Shown here one piece after another: positions 1 through 9,043 of a stretch of DNA of 64,000 nt; within the stretch, counting starts at the first letter, position 1, and each line of letters starts with the position of its first letter. The translations under genes and the position numbers were made by a program. The DNA is from Gemmatimonadota bacterium. Its GTDB lineage: Bacteria; Gemmatimonadota; Gemmatimonadetes; Gemmatimonadales; Gemmatimonadaceae. The notes below the pieces were generated by a model, which saw nothing but the letters and a program-made list of their open reading frames with translations, did not search any database and was not told where the DNA came from. Location of the stretch: NCBI GenBank assembly GCA_016719105.1, contig JADKAQ010000009.1, positions 1 through 64,000 on the forward strand. The letters are read 5' to 3'.

Positions 1-13
1 TGACATGCACGGA

Positions 14-34
14 CTACGTGCGCCGCGCACGTAG
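14..34. terminator. Perfect 9-bp hairpin before the first gene
   Basis: CTACGTGCG pairs perfectly with CGCACGTAG across a 3-nt loop. There is no real T-run, only GTTTC after the stem. It could terminate a gene lying to the left of the window or belong to the leader of the lipoprotein gene at 115. Confidence 0.4.
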
Positions 35-114
35 GTTTCACACTCCTCCCGTGGTCGCCTCGCGCTTCCGGCGGCGCCCTCGCTCCCGGGCTTCCTCGGC
101 GGCACGTTTGGGCG

Positions 115-1663
115 ATGAACCGCTCTCCTTCTGCTGCTTGGCTTGTGGCGCTGGCCGTGCTCACCGCGCTCGTCGCCTGTCGAGGGTCGGCTCCGACCCC
201 GGCCGATCCCGCGGCCATTCCGACGCCGGGGGCGGTCGTGGCGGGCGTTCGGCCCCCCGCTCGTATTCATCCCCGTCCAACCGGCGCTCTTCTCGACTCC
301 TGGCGGGCAGCCGAACGCGTGGGCCGACTACGACGACGACGGCGATCTCGATCTCTACGTCGGCTTCCGCGGCGGCGTGCGGGCGCGGCTGTATCGCAAC
401 GACGGCGGTGGCTTCGTCGATGTCGCCGCGTCGCTCGGCATCGACGACTCGCTGGAGGTGCGCGCTGCCGCGTGGGGGGACTACGATGCGGATGGACGGC
501 TCGACCTCTACGTCGGCTTCACCCCGCAGGCCCCCGTGCCTAACAAGTTGTACCGGAATCCCGGAAACGGCGGGCGCTTCGTCGACGTGGCGGCGGCCGT
601 CGGCGTGGCCGATCGTGGGACGACGCGCCAACCGTCGTTCATCGATTTCGACAACGACGGTGACGTCGACCTCAGCGTCGCCTTTCGCGATCGCCCCAAC
701 GCGCTCTATCGCAACGACGGGGGACGCTTCACCGACGTGGCGCCGGCCCTGGGGATCGCCGACCCGCGCAAGACGGTGGGGGTCGTCTGGTGGGACTGGG
801 AGCAGGACGGCGACCTCGATGCCTTCGTCGCCAACCAGGACGGCGACGCCAACGCCCTCTATCGCAACGTGGGCGGCCGTTATGTCGACGTGGCCGATTC
901 GTTAGGTGTCTCGGAGCGCGGCCGCCCCGCCGACCGTGGCGGCGTCGGCCCCACGCTCGGCGACTACGACAACGATGGCGACTTCGACCTCTTCGTGGCC
1001 AACTACGGCCCCGACGCGCTGTATCGGGATGACGGCGGACGCTTCACCAACGTCGCCGCGCCGATGGGGCTGGCCGGCGACTATCACTCTACCAGTGCGG
1101 CGTGGGGCGACGTGGACCACGACGGGCGGCTCGACCTCTTCGTGGTGTCGTACCTCGCGGGGGAGCGCGACACCCCGGATCACTTCTTCCGAAACGTCGG
1201 CGACCACTTCGTGAACGAGATGCCGGCGTCGATCGCCGCCGACAACGGCTCGCACGGAGTGGTGTGGGTCGACTTCGATCGCGACGGCGACCTCGACCTC
1301 GCCCTCACCAACAACCATGTGAAGGGGGCGCACCCGCTCTTCCGCAACGAACTGTCACCGGCGCTCGCCGCGCGCGCGTTGCAGGTGACGGTGCGCGACG
1401 CGCAGGGGCGGGCGACGCGCGCAGGGAGCGAGGTGCGCGTCTTTGCCGCCGGGACCCGTCGCCTCCTGGGGCTGCGGCTGCTCGACACCGGCGGCAGCTA
1501 CGACGCCCAGGGGGTGACACCGGTGCACGTCGCCCTCCCTTCGCTGTCGCCGGTTGACGTCGAAGTCACCGTGCTGACCCGTGACGGGCGCGTGACGAGA
1601 CGAGTGGCCGCGGTCGATCCTCGCGCGTATCGTGGCAGGGCGCTCGAAGTACGCGCGCCATGA
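115..1663 (+). CDS. FG-GAP/VCBS-repeat lipoprotein with UnbV/ASPIC-like tail (frameshifted)
   Basis: Secreted beta-propeller protein. From 115 one frame encodes a convincing lipoprotein signal peptide (hydrophobic LVALAVLTALVAC, lipobox Cys at about residue 22). The body continues in the next frame from about 250 to the stop at 1663. It carries about seven repeats with calcium-binding motifs such as DYDDDGDLDLYVG, DFDNDGDVDLSV and DYDNDGDFDLFVA, and ends with an ASPIC/UnbV-like domain (about the last 100 residues). The frames join at the six-C run at 253-258, where one C too many explains the shift. An internal ATG at 143 would give an unlikely Arg-rich start without a signal peptide. FG-GAP/ASPIC proteins usually act outside the membrane in adhesion or polymer binding; no specific ligand can be inferred. 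Either a recent pseudogene or a sequencing error. Confidence 0.8.
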
Positions 1664-1684
1664 ACGCCACCACACGGGGGAACG

Positions 1685-2224
1685 ATGACGATGCACGACA
1701 CAAAGTGCCGCATGCCGCAGCCGTCGCGCGCGCGGCGCGCACGAGGGGCCGCCCTGGGCGGCACGTTGCTGCTCGCGGCGATGGCAGCCGCGGCGCCACT
1801 CGCGGCCCAGGCACCTAACGATGTGTCGCGACTGGCCTTCATGGCCGGCTGCTGGGAGCTGCGCACCCCCGCCCGCATCACCCACGAACAGTGGATGGCG
1901 CCGCTCGGTGGCCTGATGCTGGGGATGAGCCGGACGGTGGTGCGCGACGTGGCGCGCGAGTGGGAGGCGCTCCGCGTGGAGGTGAAGGACGGCGTGGCCA
2001 CGTATCTCGCCCAGCCCGGCGGGCGCCCCGCCACCCCGTTCGCCGCCACGGCGCTCACCGACAGCTCGGTCACCTTCGCCAACCCGTCGCACGACTTCCC
2101 GCAACGGATCCTCTATCGCAAGGTCGGCGCCGACTCGCTCGTGGCACGCATCGAGGGCGACCAGGGAGGGCAGGTGCGCGGCATGAACTTCCCGATGAAA
2201 CGCGTCGCCTGCGCCGGGGGGTGA
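1685..2224 (+). CDS. DUF6265-family secreted protein
   Basis: A 179-residue exported protein. The N-terminus is Arg-rich, followed by a hydrophobic stretch (LLLAAMAAAAPLAAQA) with a likely signal peptidase site after AAQA near residue 40. The mature part starts with the family signature FMAGCWE, followed by a lipocalin-like run of beta-strand segments including FANPSHDFPQRI, both characteristic of DUF6265. The function of the family is unknown; the fold suggests small hydrophobic ligand binding. A purine-rich GGGGGAA lies just before the ATG at 1685; a second in-frame ATG at 1691 is equally possible. The gene follows the propeller gene by about 20 bases in the same direction and may be cotranscribed. 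Confidence 0.8.
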   Translation: MTMHDTKCRMPQPSRARRARGAALGGTLLLAAMAAAAPLAAQAPNDVSRLAFMAGCWELRTPARITHEQWMAPLGGLMLGMSRTVVRDVAREWEALRVEVKDGVATYLAQPGGRPATPFAATALTDSSVTFANPSHDFPQRILYRKVGADSLVARIEGDQGGQVRGMNFPMKRVACAGG

Positions 2225-2313
2225 CCGGCGCGAGGCGGCCTCCCGAGGCTTGTCACCGTCGCACCGCCACGCTGTCCCGTCACCACCCGTCACATACGCC
2301 GCGCGTCCCGAGC

Positions 2314-3720
2314 TCAGACCTTCAGGTAGCTCCACTCCCGCGAGAACGGGATGCGCGACATGAGCACGGCCCGGTCCTTCAGCACGACGAGCCGGTCGCT
2401 CGGGTTGATCCCGATCCCGCTCTTCTCGTCATAGAGTCCCGGCTCGACCGAAAAGGTCATCCCTTCCTGCACCACGGTATCGTCGCCTAACGCAAGGAAG
2501 GGAGGCTGGTGCCCCACGAAGTTCTGCCCCTGCCCATGTCCGGGGCGGTGGTAGATGTAGTCCTGCATCCCCTGCTTGACCTGGTACTGGTGCACCTTGA
2601 ACGCGATCTCCGAGCAGATGGCCCCGGGCTTGGTCTCCTCGGTGATGATCTGCACCGTGTCGCGCACCACGTTCCACATGCGGTCGTGTTGCGGCGTCGA
2701 CGGCAGGAGGATGTAGTTGCGATATCCCTCGCCGCCGTAGCCGCCGAGCAGGATGTCGCAGTTCACGTAGAGCGGTTGCCCGCGCCGCACCGGGGCATGG
2801 AAGAACTGGTTGGGGTGCGGATAGGCCGTTGCCACTCCCGTGCGCACGTAGTTCCCCGTGACCTCCATCCCCACGGCGCTGTGCGGTTTCCCGTCACGCT
2901 GCACGTCGCGCATCATGAGGTTGATGCCATACGACGACAGCGCCTGGCCGATCTGGTAGTCCGTCGTGCTCGTCCCATGCTCCAGGATGTAGTCGCGGGC
3001 AAAGGCGTGCACCTGGTCGAAGTAGCGATACGCGCGCTGCGTGAGGGCGATCTCCTCCGGCGTCTTGATGATCTGCATGTCCAGGCAGAGGTCGCCGACG
3101 TCCACGTTGCGCGCCTTGGGCAACACCCGGTCGAACGTGCGCTGCGCCGACGGGGTGAGTTCGCGATCGAGCCCGATCACCCGCTCGCCCAATCCGCGCG
3201 CCGCGAGCTTGCCTAACACCCACTCCCACAGGTCGACGCGCTTGCCGCGCGCCAGCTCCCCGCGGTTGGGAAAGCCCCCCTCGGCGTGCGGGTAGCAGAA
3301 GTAGTAGTCGTTCTCGGTGCACCACCACGAGGTGATGAGGTCGCGGTCGATCGCCGGCGAGAACCAGTAGACGGTGTCTACCTCGTTGGTCGGCATCAGC
3401 GCCCACGTGGTGCGCTCGCCGCTCCCGCGAAAGCAGCCCGTGAAGTACACGAGGTTCACGTCGCTCTGCAGGAGGATCGCGTCGACGCCGCGCGCCCGCG
3501 CCCGTTCGCGCAGGCGCCGCGACTGCGCCTGGTACCAGGCCAGCGGCAGCCGATCGACGCCGACCGGGGCGGGGGTCGGGTGCAGCGGGTTCTCGACCAG
3601 GAGGCGCTCGGAGCCGCGTGGCTGTCCGTCACTAGGTTCGGCGGCGAGCTGCGAGGCGGCGGCGGAGACGGCGGCCAGGGAGGCGCCGATCTGCTGGACG
3701 AAGGTGCGACGCGTCGGCAT
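2314..3720 (-). CDS. Tat-exported M24 (Xaa-Pro aminopeptidase-like) protein
   Basis: Pita-bread-fold peptidase/creatinase family protein, 468 residues. I chose the ATG at 3720 because it begins MPTRRTFVQQ, a twin-arginine signal peptide with a short hydrophobic core. An upstream start at 3867 would add 49 Pro/Arg-rich residues. The N-terminal creatinase-like domain (about residues 60-230) is followed by the M24 domain (about 235-460). The catalytic histidine region HRPGHGQG and the metal-ligand Glu in FSVEPGLYD are present. Two other metal ligands look altered: the usual second Asp is replaced in GGEGYR, and the last Glu lies where GINPSDRL is found. It may therefore be a divergent hydrolase rather than a standard dinuclear aminopeptidase. 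It converges with the DUF6265 gene, 89 bases apart. Confidence 0.82.
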   Translation of the reverse strand: MPTRRTFVQQIGASLAAVSAAASQLAAEPSDGQPRGSERLLVENPLHPTPAPVGVDRLPLAWYQAQSRRLRERARARGVDAILLQSDVNLVYFTGCFRGSGERTTWALMPTNEVDTVYWFSPAIDRDLITSWWCTENDYYFCYPHAEGGFPNRGELARGKRVDLWEWVLGKLAARGLGERVIGLDRELTPSAQRTFDRVLPKARNVDVGDLCLDMQIIKTPEEIALTQRAYRYFDQVHAFARDYILEHGTSTTDYQIGQALSSYGINLMMRDVQRDGKPHSAVGMEVTGNYVRTGVATAYPHPNQFFHAPVRRGQPLYVNCDILLGGYGGEGYRNYILLPSTPQHDRMWNVVRDTVQIITEETKPGAICSEIAFKVHQYQVKQGMQDYIYHRPGHGQGQNFVGHQPPFLALGDDTVVQEGMTFSVEPGLYDEKSGIGINPSDRLVVLKDRAVLMSRIPFSREWSYLKV

Positions 3721-4008
3721 GGGAGCGGAGAGAACGGGAGGCATCACCCAGCGACGGCCGGGGATAGGACGAGGAGTTGGGGTCCACGACGCGGGACCGC
3801 ACGAAAGGCAGGGGATGCGGTGCGTTGACCTCCGGCGAATCTGTCGCCCGGACGCACCCGGCGACACCTCCCGGGGGTGCGGGGCGTAGGGGTGGGCGGT
3901 AGTTTGGGCGCGGCGGCTGCCGGACTCGTGCGCCGCGGTCTGCGCGCCCGGCTCGCGCCTGGGCCGTCCTCGCGCCGCTCGTCGCTCCCACCATCAGTCT
4001 CGCTTCGC

Positions 4009-5970
4009 ATGATGCGTGTTCGAATGGCCGCCCGCCTGGCGTTGCGCCTCACGATGACGGTTGCCGCCATCGTGTCGGTGCGGTCCGCGCCGCTTGCCGC
4101 GCAGGATCGCGAGCTGCACTGGCGACGCATGCACGTCGAGGCGCACCTCGACCGCGACGGGCGCCTGCTGGTCAAGGAGACGCAAGTCATCGTCTTCACC
4201 GGCGACTGGAACGGCGGCGAACGCACCTTTGTCTGGTCCTCGCCGCAGCGCTTCGGCTTCGACCGCATGGTGCGCCTCGATTCGGCCACCGGGCAGGAGA
4301 TCCCCATGAAGGCAGACGACCTCGAGGTCGTCGATGGCTATGGCTGGGGCGACTCGCGGCACCTGCGCTGGCGAAGCCGGCGTGCCGAGGATCCGCCGTT
4401 CAACGGCGATGAGCGGAGCTATCGCATCGAGTTCCGCTACACGAACATCCTGCTGCACGAGGGCGACGACTTCCGGCTCGATCACGACTTCGCCTTCACC
4501 GATCACGCCGGGGCAGTCGAGGCGTACACGCTGAAGCTCACCCTCGATCCGGTCTGGAAGGCCCCCGCCGACTTCACCGGAGAGTTTGGGCCGCTGCGCC
4601 TGGAGCCGTGGTACGGCTTCGTCGTCAACATCCCGTTGGTCTACGCCGGAGCCGGGCGCCCGGCCGCCGTGGTGTACGGGGCCGACCTCGCGCAGCGCGT
4701 CGGCGTCGCGAGCGGCTTCGTCGCCGCCATGCTGGCCCTCATCGCGGTCTTCTTTCGCCGGGAGGCCGGCGTGGGGCGTTTCGCGTCGCCGGTGTCCGAC
4801 AGCGTCGTGACCGATGCGTGGCTCCACGAGACCGTCTTCCGCCACCGCCCCGAGGTGGTCGGAGCGGCCTGGGACGAGCGCACCGACGCCGCCGAGGTGA
4901 CGGCGGTGCTCGCGCGGCTCGAGCAAGAGGGGAAGATCAAGAGTCGCGTGGAGTCGTCGAAGGTCTGGGTCTTCACCACCACGACGTTGCACCTGGAGCT
5001 CACCGTCGATCGCAGCAAGCTCCGCGACTATGAATGTGCGCTCATCGACGGGCTCTTCTTCGGCCATCGCACCAAGGTCACCTCCGACGAGATTCGCGAG
5101 CATTATCGTCGCACCGGCTTCAATCCATCGGGGAAGATCTCGTCGCCCCTCAAGAGCATCGTGGAGCGCCTGGTGCCCGACGATCCGGCGCTGCCAGCGC
5201 CATCGGCGATGCCGACCGTCCTGTTGGCGGTCGCCGGCATCGCCAGCTTCATCGCGAGCGCGCGCACCCGCGAGTACGACCTCGTCGTCGGCATCCCCGG
5301 CATCGTCGGCGCCATGATCCTCTTCCTCGGCGTCATGCTTCCGGCGGCGCGCGTCTGGCGCGATCGGGTCGAAGGGGCGGCAACGGCGACGCTCTGGTTC
5401 TTCGTCCCCTTGGCCCTCATGTCGGCGGCGCTGTTGGGCGTCGTGCTCACCGGCTTCCAACGCGTCGGGCTCCTCTCGCTCGTGGGGATGGCGCTCATCG
5501 CGCTGGCCATCACCCGTAGCGTGCTCTCGATGGCCGCCTGGCGCTATGGCCCTAAGCGCCTGCAGCTGCGTCGGGAGATGGCGGCCGCGCGGCGCTACTT
5601 CCAGGAGGAGCTCAAGCAGCCCGCCCCACGGCTCCAGGACGAGTGGCTTCCCTGGCTCATCGCCTTCGGCCTCGCCCGGCACATGGACAGGTGGTTCGCG
5701 TCGTTTGGCCGAGCCGGCGGCGCGACCGTCGGGCACCACTCGTCGGGAGCCTCCAGCTGGTCCTCGTCAGGCGGGGGGAGCGGTGTGAGCGCGTCCTCGT
5801 GGTCGGGGATGGGCGGGGGAGGGGGCTTCTCTGGTGGCGGCTCCAGCGGCATGTGGGTCGCCGCGGCGTCGTCGGTCGCCTCCGGTGTCTCCAAGCCGTC
5901 GTCGAGCTCGGGAGGCTCGAGTTCGAGCGGTGGCTCCAGTTCCGGTGGTGGCGGCGGCGGGGGATGGTAG
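4009..5970 (+). CDS. DUF2207 domain membrane protein
   Basis: A 653-residue membrane protein of the DUF2207 family. The start at 4009 (MMRVRMAARLALRL) gives a signal peptide ending near APLAAQ. The extracytoplasmic DUF2207 domain follows (about residues 30-235; typical ERTFVW and YRIEFRY segments). Next come one membrane segment (VGVASGFVAAMLALIAVFF), a cytoplasmic winged-helix-like region, and four more membrane segments between about residues 400 and 510. The C-terminus is extremely Ser/Gly-rich and ends in a run of glycines, a common trait of this family. Function unknown; such proteins are thought to be envelope proteins. The last seven bases overlap the next small gene, so the two are probably translated together. 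Starts further upstream (3877) add only low-complexity residues. Confidence 0.85.
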   Translation: MMRVRMAARLALRLTMTVAAIVSVRSAPLAAQDRELHWRRMHVEAHLDRDGRLLVKETQVIVFTGDWNGGERTFVWSSPQRFGFDRMVRLDSATGQEIPMKADDLEVVDGYGWGDSRHLRWRSRRAEDPPFNGDERSYRIEFRYTNILLHEGDDFRLDHDFAFTDHAGAVEAYTLKLTLDPVWKAPADFTGEFGPLRLEPWYGFVVNIPLVYAGAGRPAAVVYGADLAQRVGVASGFVAAMLALIAVFFRREAGVGRFASPVSDSVVTDAWLHETVFRHRPEVVGAAWDERTDAAEVTAVLARLEQEGKIKSRVESSKVWVFTTTTLHLELTVDRSKLRDYECALIDGLFFGHRTKVTSDEIREHYRRTGFNPSGKISSPLKSIVERLVPDDPALPAPSAMPTVLLAVAGIASFIASARTREYDLVVGIPGIVGAMILFLGVMLPAARVWRDRVEGAATATLWFFVPLALMSAALLGVVLTGFQRVGLLSLVGMALIALAITRSVLSMAAWRYGPKRLQLRREMAAARRYFQEELKQPAPRLQDEWLPWLIAFGLARHMDRWFASFGRAGGATVGHHSSGASSWSSSGGGSGVSASSWSGMGGGGGFSGGGSSGMWVAAASSVASGVSKPSSSSGGSSSSGGSSSGGGGGGGW

Positions 5971-6197
5971 TAGGGCAGGCGCCCCGCTGCGCCGCCGCGC
6001 TCCTTTTCGCCGTACTCTCCTTTCTCGCGGCGAGCGTCGTGCTTTCGTTCGGTTTCAACCTGCTCCTGAGGGCCGGCAACGCCGTGGCCGGCTACTGGGG
6101 AGTACTGTTCGCACTGGCCAGCGGGATCTACGTGATGATCGAACTGGCCGGCAAGCTGAGCGAACTCGCCAACCTGACCGGGGCGGGACGCCGGTAG
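5964..6197 (+). CDS. Small two-helix membrane protein coupled to DUF2207
   Basis: A 77-residue protein starting at the ATG embedded in the last codons of the DUF2207 gene (overlap 5964-5970). The G-rich end of that gene acts as a ribosome-binding region. It has two predicted membrane helices (ALLFAVLSFLAASVVLSFGF and WGVLFALASGIYVMIELAG) separated by a short loop, and a short basic C-terminus. I do not recognise a named family. The overlap suggests a partner or stoichiometric accessory of the DUF2207 protein. The hydrophobic pattern and typical high-G+C codon usage support it as a real gene. Confidence 0.6.
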   Translation: MVVGQAPRCAAALLFAVLSFLAASVVLSFGFNLLLRAGNAVAGYWGVLFALASGIYVMIELAGKLSELANLTGAGRR

Positions 6198-6247
6198 GCG
6201 ACGGAGCGCCCTCCCCGACTCCGTCAAACGTCCGAGTTGCCACGCGC

Positions 6248-6269
6248 GCTATATCGATAGTATTCGATA
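6248..6269. promoter_or_regulatory. TATATCGA-N6-TCGATATA inverted repeat upstream of ABC exporter
   Basis: A perfect 8-bp inverted repeat with a 6-bp spacer, lying 20-41 bases before the exporter start at 6289 in otherwise GC-rich DNA. The AT-rich dyad has the look of an operator for a PadR-like or similar dimeric repressor; that assignment is a guess. No regulator gene is adjacent. Confidence 0.5.
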
Positions 6270-6288
6270 TATCCCCTCGCCCCGTCCC

Positions 6289-8069
6289 ATGCACATCCTG
6301 TTCGGATACCTCAGGCAGTACTGGAAGCTGGTCCTGCTGGCGCTGCTGCTGGCCGCCATCAACCAGGTCTTCTCGCTCCTCGATCCGCTCATCTTCCGCC
6401 ACATCATCGATTCGTACGCCACCAAGTACGAGTCGTACACGCGCGCCCAGTTCTTCCGCGGCGTGTCGTTGTTGCTCCTGGCGGCGGTCGGCGTGGCCTT
6501 CGTTTCGCGCGTGGCCAAGAACTTCCAGGACTATTGCGTCAACGTCATCGTGCAGCGCCTGGGCGCGCAGATGTACTCCGACGGCATCCGCCACTCGCTC
6601 GGACTCCCGTACTCCACCTTCGAGGACCAGCGCAGCGGCGAGACGCTGGGCAAGCTGCAGAAGGCGCGCAGCGACACCGAGCGTTTCGTGACGGCGCTGG
6701 TGAACGTGGTCTTCACCACCATCGTCGGCGTCGTCTTCGTGATGGTGTACGCCTTCAAGGTGCACTGGAGCATCGCCCCGGCCTTCCTCATCACCGTCCC
6801 CCTGCTCGGCACGCTCAGCTCCATCCTCTCCAAGCGCATCAAGACCATCCAGAAGGTGATCGTCGCCGAGACGACGGCGCTGGCCGGCGCACGACCGAGT
6901 CGTTGCGCAACATCGAGTTGGTCAAGAGCCTCGGGCTCACCGAGCAGGAGGTGTCACGCCTCAACGGCGTCACGCAGAAGATCCTCAAGCTCGAGCTCAA
7001 GAAGGTGCGCTACCTGCGGTCGCTGAGCTTCATCCAGGGGACGTCGGTGAACTTCCTGCGCACCTGCATCCTCTTCCTCATGCTCTACCTGATCTTCGAT
7101 CGCCAGATCACGGTGGGGCAGTTCTTCTCGCTGCTGATCTATTCGTTCTTCATCTTCGGGCCGCTGCAGGAGCTGGGGAACGTGATCAACATCTACCGCG
7201 AGACCGAGGCCTCGATGGCCAACTTCTCGGCGGTGATGGCCATGCCGCTCGACCCCAAGCCGGCCAACCCGGTGGAGATCGACCCGCTGCACGAACTCCG
7301 CTTCGAGCACGTCGCCTTCATGCACCAGTCGGCCACGACGCCGGCGCTGCAGGACATCGCCTTCAGCGTGAAGCGCGGCGAGACGATCGCCTTCGTGGGA
7401 CCGTCGGGGTCCGGCAAGACGACGCTGGTCAAGCTCCTCGTCGGTCTCTATGCCCCGCGCGAGGGGCACATCCTCTACAACGGGCACGACTCCACGCGCA
7501 TCGACCTCGATCGTTTTCGCGAGCGCATGGGGTTGGTCACGCAGGACACGCAGCTCTTCTCCGGCACGATCCGCGAGAACCTCCTCTTCGTGCGGCCGCA
7601 GGCGACCGACGAGGAATGCCTCGACGTGCTGCGCCGAGCCGCGGCGCAGAACCTCCTGGCGCGCGCCGACAAGGGGCTGGATACGCTGATTGGCGAGGGC
7701 GGGGTGAAGGTCTCCGGCGGCGAGAAGCAGCGTCTCTCCATCGCCCGCGCCCTCCTGCGCCACCCGCACCTCCTCGTCTTCGACGAAGCCACCTCGGCGC
7801 TCGACTCACTCACCGAGGAGGAGATCTCCCAGACCGTGCGCGAGGTGTCGGAGCGCGAGGACGCCGTCACGATCCTCATCGCCCACCGCCTGTCGACCGT
7901 GATGCACGCCGACCGCATCTACGTGCTCGAGCGCGGTCGCATCGTGGAGCAGGGGAAGCACGAGGCGTTGGTGGCCGAGCGTGGGCTGTACTACGCGATG
8001 TGGCGCCAGCAGGTCGGGGAGTTGCGCGCGGTGGGTGAGGTCAAGGTGCCCGTGGGGGCGGGGCGGTAA
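6289..8069 (+). CDS. MsbA/LmrA-like ABC exporter, TMD-NBD half transporter (frameshifted)
   Basis: ATP-driven exporter of about 593 residues, active as a homodimer or heterodimer in the inner membrane. The N-terminal half (6289 to about 6890) and the C-terminal half (about 6891-8069) lie in different frames. One base, most likely a G, is missing in GGCGCACGACC around 6890, since restoring it links ALAGA to TTESLRNIELVKS. The transmembrane domain has six helices (residues 1-330). The nucleotide-binding domain shows Walker A GPSGSGKTT, Q-loop TQDTQLFSG, signature VSGGEKQR, Walker B LLVFDEATSALD and H-loop AHRLST. Substrate is unknown; lipids, drugs or peptides are usual. A palindromic operator-like site precedes it. 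Its last 29 bases overlap the convergent Spy-like gene. All motifs are intact, so the frameshift looks like a sequence error. Confidence 0.88.
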
Positions 8070-8580
8070 GGGGCGCGTTAGGTGGGGCGGTCGGTGGGGC
8101 GTCGAGCCCAGACAGCGCCGCCAGCCCCCCGCCGCCATCCGCATCGTCTTCCTTGGCCCCGCCATCACGAAGGGCGCGCAGCTTGGCCTGTTGATCGGCG
8201 GTCAGCAGGTTCTTCACGCGGATCACGAAGATCGCCTGCCGCTTCTTGACCTCGTTCTCGATCTTGAGCACCTGGTCGATGCGTGCCAGCGCGCGGGCCT
8301 CGTCGACGCGCGTGCTCTCCACGAGTCCTTGCAGCTCGAGGGCCGGCTCCGCCATGTCGACCTGCAGCGGGACGAGCGCCACCTGCGTCGACTTGAGCTC
8401 GTCGAGGATCGCCTTGCGCTGCTGCGCCGTGAGGCCGATGGCGCTGGCGTGCTTGAGGACGAGCTGCGGGTCGAAGAAGGCCTTGGCGAAGACTTCATCG
8501 GCCTTGGCCTGGGCGCGGGCGACGGGAGCCGCCAGGAGCAACGCCGGCAGCAAGGCCAGCGCATAGGTGTGTCGGGACAT
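8041..8580 (-). CDS. Spy/CpxP/LTXXQ-like periplasmic protein
   Basis: A 179-residue exported protein with a clear signal peptide (YALALLPALLLAAPVARAQA, cleavage near residue 24) and an all-helical mature part. It contains one IGLTAQQRKAIL segment and one NLLTADQQAKL segment, the paired LTxxQ-type signature of the Spy/CpxP/CnrX superfamily of periplasmic chaperones and metal sensors. The tail is Pro/Ala-rich. It is the last gene of a three-gene unit with an ECF sigma factor and a membrane anti-sigma factor, one base after the anti-sigma stop codon. That recalls CnrX in the CnrYXH metal-sensing system, so it may be the stress sensor or modulator; this is inference. Confidence 0.72.
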   Translation of the reverse strand: MSRHTYALALLPALLLAAPVARAQAKADEVFAKAFFDPQLVLKHASAIGLTAQQRKAILDELKSTQVALVPLQVDMAEPALELQGLVESTRVDEARALARIDQVLKIENEVKKRQAIFVIRVKNLLTADQQAKLRALRDGGAKEDDADGGGGLAALSGLDAPPTAPPNAPLTAPPPRAP

Positions 8581-8581
8581 C

Positions 8582-9043
8582 TCAGTTCCTCCGGCGTGAG
8601 TCGTGCATCGGCCTGGTCAGCGGCTCGCCGGCAGGGGCCAGCGGGTACCAGTCGACCGAACCGATCGAGGGGATCGTCGGGATCTCGTCGGCGCTCACCG
8701 TGGTGGCGACGTCGAGGAAGTAGTCGGTGGGGACGCGCATCGTCCCCGCGACCAGTGCATACTGCGGTGCCGCATCGGCCACCTGCGGGCCCTGCGTCGT
8801 CTCCGGCACCAACGCAACCGGCGACACGGCGGGTCGCCGCCACATGGCAAGCGCGATCGCCACCACCGCCACCGCGGCCACCGCGCCTAACGCCATCGCC
8901 GGCTGCCGCCAGCGACGCGCCGACCGGGGCGCGCGCCCGGTCACCACGCGCGCAAAGGGCGGGATCGCCCTCCGCTCCTCCCGGGCACGGAGCGCGGCAA
9001 AGCGCTCGCGCAATTCCCGGTCGTCCTGCTCCGTCTCGCTCAT
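8582..9043 (-). CDS. Putative membrane anti-sigma factor
   Basis: A 153-residue single-pass protein: a charged cytoplasmic N-terminus (residues 1-45, rich in Glu and Arg), one transmembrane helix (ALGAVAAVAVVAIALAMW, about 51-68) and a periplasmic C-terminal part of about 85 residues. No zinc-binding HxxxCxxC motif is seen. Its start codon overlaps the stop of the ECF sigma gene by ATGA, the usual arrangement for sigma/anti-sigma pairs. That position and topology are the main evidence. It probably sequesters the sigma factor at the membrane and receives a signal from the Spy-like periplasmic protein encoded downstream. Confidence 0.68.
   Translation of the reverse strand: MSETEQDDRELRERFAALRAREERRAIPPFARVVTGRAPRSARRWRQPAMALGAVAAVAVVAIALAMWRRPAVSPVALVPETTQGPQVADAAPQYALVAGTMRVPTDYFLDVATTVSADEIPTIPSIGSVDWYPLAPAGEPLTRPMHDSRRRN

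Noticed and set aside
18..905. Long Arg/Ser/Thr-rich open frames overlapping the FG-GAP gene on both strands
   Set aside because: They are composition-driven shadows in GC-rich DNA; the VCBS-repeat frame explains the region.
2225..2313. Terminator between the DUF6265 and M24 genes
   Set aside because: Only short imperfect GC pairings and no T-run; not strong enough to list.
3994..5739. A 581-codon minus-strand open frame across the DUF2207 gene
   Set aside because: Residue content (Glu/Asp/Arg/His-rich, no domains) is typical of antisense shadow; the plus frame has clear domains and signal peptide.
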